Assembly: GCA_030609125.1 (NCBI GenBank)
Contig: JAUWCW010000170.1
Coordinates: 1 to 5,298 of the forward strand
Length of the DNA: 5,298 nucleotides
DNA from: Candidatus Rokuibacteriota bacterium
GTDB taxonomy: Bacteria > JAUVQV01
Reading direction: 5' to 3'
Positions 1 to 4,705 of the stretch are shown here, piece after piece. Each line of letters begins with the position of its first letter. Within the stretch, counting starts at the first letter, position 1. The notes under the pieces are model-generated. The model had not been told where the DNA came from. It saw only the letters and a list, made by a program, of their open reading frames with translations, and searched no databases. A program made the position numbers and the translations under genes.

Positions 1-191
1 TACCACCCGAAAAGGGGCGTGCCGTCGGCGGCGAAGAAGGCGACATCCTCCGCCTCCAGGCCGAAGTCGGACGGGACGGCGTCCAGTCCACGGCTGGGGT
101 AGTACATGAGACGGTCCAGGGAGAGGCGGAGAAGAAGGCCCATCACGAAGTAGGCGCCCAGAAGAAGAACGGCGACGATGGTGATTTTCAT
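1..191 (-). CDS. Alpha/beta hydrolase, membrane-anchored (N-terminal fragment)
   Basis: Only the first 63 codons plus two bases of the next lie in the window; the gene runs off the left edge. The ATG is at 191-189, 22 bases after the protease stop, with a weak purine-rich site (GGGGGA, 201-206) nine bases upstream. Residues 1-22 form a hydrophobic helix (MKITIVAVLLLGAYFVMGLL), a likely N-terminal membrane anchor or uncleaved signal. After it come a YYPSR motif (about 30-34), a VPSDFGLEAEDV stretch and ADGTPLFGW (55-63). This layout is typical of COG1073/BEM46-ABHD13-like serine hydrolases, where these segments form the first beta strands before the catalytic domain. The nucleophile elbow (GxSxG), Asp and His would lie outside the window, so activity cannot be judged. 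The short gap suggests cotranscription with the protease; its substrate is unknown. Confidence 0.8.
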   Translation of the reverse strand, partial: MKITIVAVLLLGAYFVMGLLLRLSLDRLMYYPSRGLDAVPSDFGLEAEDVAFFAADGTPLFGW

Positions 192-213
192 GGCCACCGA
201 TCCCCCGGCGACA

Positions 214-2649
214 TCAGTCTTCGTCCCCGTTCTCCTCCTTTTCCCCCTTGTCGGGAGAGCCGAACTTCTTGAGGGCCCTGGCCATGTCGAGGAGGGCCTT
301 GTCGACGGCGTCCATGATCGTGCCCTCTTCGCCGGGCGCCCCGGCCGGCATGCCGGTGAGAAGCCCCATCCCCTCTTCCACTGTCGTCACCGGGTAGATG
401 CTGAACCTGCCTTCCCGGACGGCGGACACCACCTGGGGATGAAGAACGAGGTGCTTGACGTTGGAGGCCGGAATGAGGACCCCCTGGTCTCCGGTCAGCC
501 CTATCCTCTCACAGGTCCTGAAGAACCCCTCGATCTTCTCGTTCACCCCTCCGACGGCCTGGATCTCCCCGCGCTGATTGACGGATCCGGTCACCGCCAG
601 GTCCTGGCGCAGCGGAATGTCGGCGATCCTCGAAAGAAGGACGTAGAGTTCCGCCGCCGAAGCGCTGTCGCCCTCCACGCCGGAGTAGGACTGCTCGAAG
701 CAGAGGCTGGCCGAAAAGGAGAGGGGCTTGTCGCGGCCGAAGCGGTTCCGCAGGAAACCGGCGATGATCAGGACGCCCTTGTCGTGGATGCTTCCCGAGA
801 GCTTGGCTTCCCGCTCGATGTTGACGATCCCCGCACTCCCCATGGAGACGCTGGCGGTGAGGCGGGCGGGGCGCCCGAAGGTGTAGCCTCCGAAAAAGAT
901 CACCGTCAGGGCGTTGATCTGGCCCACCTCCCTGCCCTCCACTCTGAGGAGGAGAGTCCCGTCCTCAAAGAGCTCGCGTCCTCTCTCCTCCATCCAGTTG
1001 GCCCGGAATATTCTCCTCTCCACCGCATCCCGAACCGCGGAGGCGTCGACGAATTCCTCGCCCTTTTCCAACGTCACCAGGTTCGCCTCCCTCGCCAGAT
1101 CCTCCACCTCGTGAAGCCGGGCGGAGAGTCTGGACTGGTCGCCGGCCCGGCGCACGCCGAAGCGGAGCAGCTCCGCCACGCCGTCGCGGGTGAAGTGACG
1201 GAGCTTCTCCTCCGCCACCAGGTGGGCCACCCTCCGCACGTAGGACCATTCAGCCTCTTCCCCCCTCTTCTCCTCCGGCGCGAAGTCGGCAAGGACCTTG
1301 AAGATCCCCCGAAACTCCGGATCGACAGAGCTGAGGATGCTGTAGGCGTAGCGGCTCCCGGTGACGACGAGCCGGATGTCAATGCAGATCGGCTCGGGGT
1401 TCAGGCCCGAGACGGAAATGAAGGCAAAGGGGTTCTGGCTCTCGATCTCGATGCGTCCGTTCTTGAGGACCCGCTTCAGGGGCTTCCAGACGAACATTTC
1501 CGTCAGGGCGTCGTCGAGGTCGAAGACCAGGAACCCGCCGTTGGCCCGCAAAAGGTCCCCCGCCTTGATGCGGGTGAAATTCGTCACCAGTTTCCCCGTC
1601 TGGTCCACGACCCGCTCGATGGAGCCGAAGAGGTTCTGGTAGGTGGGACTGTCCTGGACAACCACCGGTGCGCCCTTCTTGCCGGCGTTGTCGACGATGA
1701 GGTTCACCTGGTAGGGAAGAAACTTGTCCTCCTGCGGCATCTTCAGCATGGGGAAAGGAAAGGGAGACGGTGTTTCCTCCTCCTGCTGGAAGTTCTCCAG
1801 GTTCTCCAGGATCGAGTCCCTCACCTTCTTCAGGTAGGCGCCCACGTCCCCGTCTTCGTGTTCCGACGAGATGGCGCTGACGAGGGGGTCCACCAGCTCG
1901 GCGGCGAATTTCCGGACCGTCTCCTCCACCTCCTCGCGTACTTTCTTGGAGATGGCCTGCTGCTGCTTCACCAGCTCCCTGGCCTCGCGCTGGACGGCCT
2001 CCCTGTTTTTCGAAAGCTCCTTCTTCCTCTCCTTCGTGAGATTCTCGTACTCCTCCTGGTTGGCCACCGGTTCGCCGTCATCCTTCAGGGGGGCGAAGAC
2101 CATCTGGCCGTCGGAGCTCATGCGAAAGAGGACCCCCCTCTCCCGGGCCGACTCCTGAAACGTGTTGAAGAGCTCTTTGATCTGGCGATCGTAGGTGGAG
2201 GTGATCTGCTCCTTTTCCCGCTCGAAGCTCTCCTTTTTCAGGGCCTCCGGTATCTGGCGACTCAGAGTGGAGATGAGCCGCTCCATGTCCTTGCGAAGCT
2301 TTCTGCCGTCCCCGGCCTTCAGTTTCAGCGCCAGAGGCCGGTCGGGATCGTCAAAGTTGTGGAGGTAGACAATGTCCGGCGGCGTGGGCATGTCACCCGC
2401 CTCTCCGAGGATGAGATCCTTGACCTGCGTCTCCCGGCCGGGGCCTTCCAGCCCGGCAACGAAGACGTTGTATCCCTCGGTCCGGAGCCTGATCCCGAGA
2501 CGGAGGGCGCTCATGGCCCTCTCCTCCCCCAGTTGACTCCGGACTCCCTCTACCTGCTCCGTAGTCTGAAAGTCGAGACGGCCCAGATCAATCGCCGGAG
2601 AGAGATCGTCCGGGCCGAGGGGCTTCGGCCCGGTCCCGGCGGCGCTCAC
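214..2649 (-). CDS. Lon-family protease of the AAA_32 / LonB-LonC-like type
   Basis: An 811-residue serine-lysine protease fused to an AAA+-like module, probably a cytoplasmic quality-control protease. An N-terminal AAA part (about 20-110) has a P-loop-like GLEGPGRET (66-74) with Arg in place of the Walker A Lys. A charged, helical coiled-coil-like insert follows (about 115-290). The rest of the AAA core contains VNLIVDN (315-321), APVVVQDSPTYQNLFG (327-342), a Walker B-like GGFLVFDLDD (371-380) and DPEFRGIF (443-450) with a possible Arg finger R447. A helical lid follows (about 468-550). The protease domain (about 565-768) has GDSAS with predicted nucleophile S662 and GGVNEKIEGFF with K705; the 43-residue spacing equals that of E. 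coli Lon (S679/K722). A charged tail ends the protein. The start is GTG (2649-2647), overlapping the Hsp20 stop by four bases, with AAGGGG (2657-2662) seven bases upstream. The layout resembles the COG1067/AAA_32 group and Meiothermus LonC rather than LonA, as no LonA N-domain is present. ATP dependence is uncertain. Confidence 0.93.
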   Translation of the reverse strand: MSAAGTGPKPLGPDDLSPAIDLGRLDFQTTEQVEGVRSQLGEERAMSALRLGIRLRTEGYNVFVAGLEGPGRETQVKDLILGEAGDMPTPPDIVYLHNFDDPDRPLALKLKAGDGRKLRKDMERLISTLSRQIPEALKKESFEREKEQITSTYDRQIKELFNTFQESARERGVLFRMSSDGQMVFAPLKDDGEPVANQEEYENLTKERKKELSKNREAVQREARELVKQQQAISKKVREEVEETVRKFAAELVDPLVSAISSEHEDGDVGAYLKKVRDSILENLENFQQEEETPSPFPFPMLKMPQEDKFLPYQVNLIVDNAGKKGAPVVVQDSPTYQNLFGSIERVVDQTGKLVTNFTRIKAGDLLRANGGFLVFDLDDALTEMFVWKPLKRVLKNGRIEIESQNPFAFISVSGLNPEPICIDIRLVVTGSRYAYSILSSVDPEFRGIFKVLADFAPEEKRGEEAEWSYVRRVAHLVAEEKLRHFTRDGVAELLRFGVRRAGDQSRLSARLHEVEDLAREANLVTLEKGEEFVDASAVRDAVERRIFRANWMEERGRELFEDGTLLLRVEGREVGQINALTVIFFGGYTFGRPARLTASVSMGSAGIVNIEREAKLSGSIHDKGVLIIAGFLRNRFGRDKPLSFSASLCFEQSYSGVEGDSASAAELYVLLSRIADIPLRQDLAVTGSVNQRGEIQAVGGVNEKIEGFFRTCERIGLTGDQGVLIPASNVKHLVLHPQVVSAVREGRFSIYPVTTVEEGMGLLTGMPAGAPGEEGTIMDAVDKALLDMARALKKFGSPDKGEKEENGDED

Positions 2650-3056
2650 CGGCCCGCCCCTTTTTTGGGCAGTTCCACGCGAAGGATCCCCTCCTCCATG
2701 GCCGCGCTTATCCCTTCCTCATCGATCTGCCGGGGCAGCGGTACGGACCTGCGGAAGCTGCCCGAGACCCGTTCGCAGTGGCTGTAGCGGGCCCCCACGA
2801 TCCGCCGGATCAGCTTGCGGCTTCCGGTGATCATCAGGGTGCGTCCCTGCAGCTCGATGCTGACGTCCTCGCGGCGCACCCCGGGGAGGTCCATCTCCAG
2901 GATGAAGCGGTCGTCCTCCTCCGTCACGTCGAGCTGGGGATTCCAGACGTCGACACCGATGCTCCGTGAAGAGAGCGTTCCGAGGGCCTGCCGGAAGAAG
3001 TCGTCGACCTCCCCCCGGATGGCGGGGTGCAGAAAGTCCTCGTCGTTGAATTTCAC
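2646..3056 (-). CDS. Hsp20 / small heat shock protein (alpha-crystallin domain)
   Basis: A 136-residue ATP-independent holdase that would bind unfolding proteins in the cytoplasm. A short N-terminal arm (1-37) precedes the alpha-crystallin domain (about 38-131). Domain landmarks are NPQLDVTEEDD (39-49), EMDLPGVRREDVSIEL (54-69), the ERVSGSFRRSVPLP strand region (95-108) with the conserved F-x-R at F101/R103, and the closing G-I-L motif EEGILRVELPK (121-131). The protein ends five residues later (KGAGR), so the usual C-terminal extension with an I-x-I/V anchor is absent. The start is GTG (3056-3054), chosen because GGAGGAG (3064-3070) lies seven bases upstream and the N terminus has normal length. 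It begins four bases after the DJ-1 gene stop, and its own TGA overlaps the protease GTG. Its place between DJ-1 and a Lon-type protease suggests it passes substrates to that protease; this is inference. Confidence 0.95.
   Translation of the reverse strand: MKFNDEDFLHPAIRGEVDDFFRQALGTLSSRSIGVDVWNPQLDVTEEDDRFILEMDLPGVRREDVSIELQGRTLMITGSRKLIRRIVGARYSHCERVSGSFRRSVPLPRQIDEEGISAAMEEGILRVELPKKGAGR
2657..2662 (-). promoter_or_regulatory. Ribosome binding site for the Lon-like protease, inside hsp20
   Basis: AAGGGG on the minus strand, one mismatch from AAGGAG, lies in the last codons of hsp20 and seven bases before the GTG start. It supports the GTG start that overlaps the hsp20 stop. Confidence 0.6.
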
Positions 3057-3060
3057 GGTG

Positions 3061-3624
3061 TCACTCCTCCCGGACGGGCCGCTGGAGGGCGGCCTCTACC
3101 TGTTCGCGCTTTTCCTTCCCCGCCAGGACCTCGACGAGCTCCAGGGCGAAATCCATGGCCGTCCCCGGCCCGCGGGAGGTGATCACCTTCCCATCCCGCA
3201 CCACCGGGTCTTTCTTCAGCCGCACGTCGTCCAGCCCCAGGCGGTCGAGAAAGCCGGGATAGCCCGTGGCCCTCTTTCCCTTGAGAATGCCCGCCTCCGC
3301 GAGAACGACGGGCGAAGCGCAGATGGCGGCGGTGTACTTTCCCTGCTCCGCCATCTCCCGGAGGAGGGCGAGAATGCGCTCATCGTTTTTCAGGTTCTCC
3401 ATCCCCGGCATGCCGCCGGGCAGAACAACCATGTCGTAGTCCGCCTCAAGGGCCTCGTCGAGCGCAGCGTCGGGGACGAGGACCGTCCCGTGGGCGGCCC
3501 GGACGGACCCCTCGCCCAGACCGGCGGTCACCACCTCGATTCCGGCCCGGCGAAGCAGATCCACGATCGTCACGGCCTCGAGCTCTTCGCAGCCCGGAGC
3601 CAGGGGAACAATTACGCGCGGCAT
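3061..3624 (-). CDS. DJ-1/YajL/PfpI family protein
   Basis: A 187-residue protein of the DJ-1 superfamily, closest in pattern to the YajL/DJ-1 branch. APGCEELEAVTIVDLLRRAG (9-28) matches the first helix region and carries the conserved Glu (E16). VVLPGGMPGMENL (66-78) is the family loop. AAICASP (99-105) is the nucleophile elbow with reactive C102. SRGPGTAMDFALELVEVLAGKE (150-171) is the C-terminal signature shared with E. coli YajL. Where human DJ-1 has H126, this protein has Y122 (TGYP), similar to the Phe of YajL. Proposed family roles include glyoxalase III, deglycation (disputed), redox sensing and chaperone activity; which applies here is unknown. The start at 3624-3622 is supported by AAGGAG (3631-3636) six bases upstream and by homology beginning at PRVIVPLAPG. 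The frame stays open to an ATG at 3747, but that extension is encoded by the repeat region and is rejected. Likely first gene of the operon. Confidence 0.94.
   Translation of the reverse strand: MPRVIVPLAPGCEELEAVTIVDLLRRAGIEVVTAGLGEGSVRAAHGTVLVPDAALDEALEADYDMVVLPGGMPGMENLKNDERILALLREMAEQGKYTAAICASPVVLAEAGILKGKRATGYPGFLDRLGLDDVRLKKDPVVRDGKVITSRGPGTAMDFALELVEVLAGKEKREQVEAALQRPVREE
3064..3070 (-). promoter_or_regulatory. Ribosome binding site for hsp20, inside the end of the DJ-1 gene
   Basis: GGAGGAG on the minus strand forms the last two Glu codons of the DJ-1 gene and lies seven bases before the Hsp20 GTG. A ribosome finishing DJ-1 would sit on this site, which favours translational coupling. 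Confidence 0.75.
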
Positions 3625-3630
3625 GGCTCT

Positions 3631-3636
3631 CTCCTT
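3631..3636 (-). promoter_or_regulatory. Ribosome binding site fixing the DJ-1 gene start
   Basis: AAGGAG on the minus strand lies six bases before the ATG at 3624-3622. It is the strongest Shine-Dalgarno match in the operon and decides against the longer open frame that begins at 3747. Confidence 0.8.
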
Positions 3637-3641
3637 CCGTG

Positions 3642-3664
3642 CGGCCGACGGATGCCGGCCGACG
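3642..3664. repeat. 9-base direct repeat near the predicted transcription start
   Basis: CGGCCGACG occurs at 3642-3650 and again at 3656-3664, with starts 14 bases apart. It lies between the candidate -10 element and the DJ-1 ribosome binding site. The spacing is not a full helical turn, so side-by-side operator binding is not strongly indicated. In GC-rich DNA a 9-base match can arise by chance; it is listed as a possible operator or leader element only. Confidence 0.35.
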
Positions 3665-3691
3665 CTTTTAAGCCTACCACACTCTTGTCCA
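3665..3691 (-). promoter_or_regulatory. Candidate sigma70-like promoter for the DJ-1/hsp20/lon-like operon
   Basis: On the minus strand, TGGACA (3691-3686) matches the -35 consensus at five of six positions. TAAAAG (3670-3665) matches the -10 consensus at four of six, with a 15-base spacer, slightly short. Transcription would start near 3658, leaving a leader of about 34 bases before the DJ-1 ATG. This is the only AT-containing stretch between the repeat and the gene, which supports it, but the match is weak and chance is possible. Confidence 0.3.
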
Positions 3692-3703
3692 ACGCGGATT
3701 CTC

Positions 3704-3738
3704 AAATCCCCCTCAATCCCCCTTTGGCAAAAGGGGGA
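3704..3738. repeat. Palindromic C/G-run repeat (REP/MITE-like)
   Basis: Two adjacent 10-base units, AATCCCCCTC (3705-3714) and AATCCCCCTT (3715-3724), lead into a near-perfect hairpin. Its left arm is TCCCCCTTT (3717-3725), the loop is GGCA (3726-3729) and the right arm is AAAGGGGGA (3730-3738), giving nine paired bases. Repeats of this form are scattered between genes in many Desulfobacterota, NC10 and related genomes, where spurious translations give peptides such as 'PPFAKGGLRGI'. That peptide also appears when this copy is translated. It lacks a following T run on either strand, so a standard terminator role is doubtful. The family assignment rests on recall of the pattern, not on a search. 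Confidence 0.75.
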
Positions 3739-3781
3739 AGTCCACATGTTCCCCTATCTGGAAGAGGCGAAGTCGGGGGGG

Positions 3782-4705
3782 CTACTCGGAGGGGGAAAAA
3801 TCCGCTTCGCTCATGACGAGCGAGTCCGTGACGTACCGGCTGACAAGGTAAACGGTGTCGGAGTCGCTGGAGCGGACGTAACGCTGCCTCACCTCCTCCT
3901 TCAGGGCCCCCACGAGGAGAGTGACCGCCCCGGCGGGTGTGCCGAGAACGATCTCGACGGCGGGCTCGTCGAAACCCGCCCGGGCCATCGCATCCCCGGC
4001 GGCAAAATCCGAAGCCTTCATTCCAGCGATCCGGTCCAGGTAGTCGGAGACGGCCTTTGCATCCGCCGGGCTGCCGTTCATCACCCACGCACCGGTCTCA
4101 CCCTTCTCCACCGTGGCCTCCCCCTCGGAGGAGCGCACGGTGACCGAGTCGACCGCTTCGACATCCACCGCGACGATGGTCCGGTTGCGCCATCCGCTCA
4201 CGGGCCGGGCAAAGACGCCGCTCAAGTCGGTGGAGACGAGGAGGATCTCCCCGGCGCCCCTGACCTGCAGGTACCCGGTGAAGGGGTCCGGACCCCGACG
4301 GCCGACGGAAAAATCCGCCAGGACCGCACCGTCGGCGTCGGCGAGGATCACCTCGACTCCCTCCTTCTCTCCCAGCCCGAAAAGCTCCCGCTTCCCCGTC
4401 GTCCGGGAAGCGACCGCTTCCCGGGTGATCTCCGCCAGCCCTTCCAGAAGACTCTCCATTTCCCCCGCGTCGGCCCGGTACCGCTCATCGCCGACCCGCC
4501 ACGTCCCGTCGCCGGCGCGGCTCAGGGTGAACGTCTCCGCCGGCCTGGTGACGGTGACCGACCTTACCGCCTGAACATCCAGGCCGGGAAAGACCGGGGG
4601 CTTTTCGGTCGGGCGGTTCTTTCGGCCCGGGCCCTGGACAAAGAAGGCCAGCCCTCCCAGGATAATGAGAACCGCCGTGAGAAAAAGTATCTTCCTAGCC
4701 GGCAT
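3782..4705 (-). CDS. DUF4340 domain protein (ABC-transporter-associated, membrane-anchored)
   Basis: A 307-residue protein with one N-terminal transmembrane helix (about 5-23, KILFLTAVLIILGGLAFFV). The rest is beta-rich and probably faces outside the membrane. The soluble part appears to be two related halves. Half 1 (about 46-177) runs from VRSVTVTR through LFGLGEKEGVEVIL and the VG, YLQV and ILLVS segments. Half 2 (about 184-295) runs from VDSVTVRS through AGFDEPAVEIVL and the VG, YVR and VYLVS segments. This matches DUF4340 proteins, which commonly follow GldG-like and ABC-2 permease genes. No catalytic motif is visible and the biochemical role is unknown. The ATG (4705-4703) overlaps the upstream gene by 11 bases, and GGAGAAG (4711-4717) lies five bases upstream. 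The stop is TAG. Translational coupling with the GldG-like gene is likely. Confidence 0.85.
   Translation of the reverse strand: MPARKILFLTAVLIILGGLAFFVQGPGRKNRPTEKPPVFPGLDVQAVRSVTVTRPAETFTLSRAGDGTWRVGDERYRADAGEMESLLEGLAEITREAVASRTTGKRELFGLGEKEGVEVILADADGAVLADFSVGRRGPDPFTGYLQVRGAGEILLVSTDLSGVFARPVSGWRNRTIVAVDVEAVDSVTVRSSEGEATVEKGETGAWVMNGSPADAKAVSDYLDRIAGMKASDFAAGDAMARAGFDEPAVEIVLGTPAGAVTLLVGALKEEVRQRYVRSSDSDTVYLVSRYVTDSLVMSEADFSPSE

Larger units (their letters stand above)
3625..3781. other. Intergenic region between the ABC-type cluster and the proteostasis operon
   Basis: A 157-base non-coding gap, the only substantial one in the window. It holds a hairpin repeat (3704-3738), a seven-G run (3775-3781) just past the DUF4340 stop, a weak promoter candidate (3665-3691) and a 9-base direct repeat (3642-3664). 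No classical terminator (stem followed by a T run) is visible on the minus strand after the DUF4340 stop. Read-through from the ABC cluster into the DJ-1 operon therefore cannot be excluded. No CIRCE element and no clear sigma32 promoter were seen, although the downstream genes include a heat shock family. Confidence 0.8.

Noticed and set aside
178-2787. An 869-codon open frame on the plus strand across the protease gene
   Set aside because: It is codon-aligned antisense to the protease, and its openness follows from the absence of TTA, CTA and TCA codons there. Its translation is rich in His, Arg, Pro and Gly with no recognisable domain, and the opposite strand has clear catalytic motifs.
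3717-3738. Intrinsic terminator for the ABC-type cluster
   Set aside because: The stem is strong but no T run follows on either strand (TTGAGG follows the stem on the minus strand and AGTCC on the plus strand). At most it is a weak or RNA-stabilising element.
3625-3747. A 41-residue N-terminal extension of the DJ-1 protein from an ATG at 3747
   Set aside because: The extension is encoded by the repeat region and has no family similarity, whereas the start at 3624 has a strong ribosome binding site and a normal DJ-1 N terminus.
3625-3781. CIRCE or sigma32 heat shock control upstream of the DJ-1/hsp20 operon
   Set aside because: No TTAGCACTC/GAGTGCTAA inverted repeat and no CTTGAA...CCCCAT pair could be found.
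2815-3816. A 333-codon open frame on the plus strand across hsp20 and the DJ-1 gene
   Set aside because: It is antisense to two well-supported genes, and part of its translation (NPPLAKGG) is the typical peptide of the hairpin repeat.
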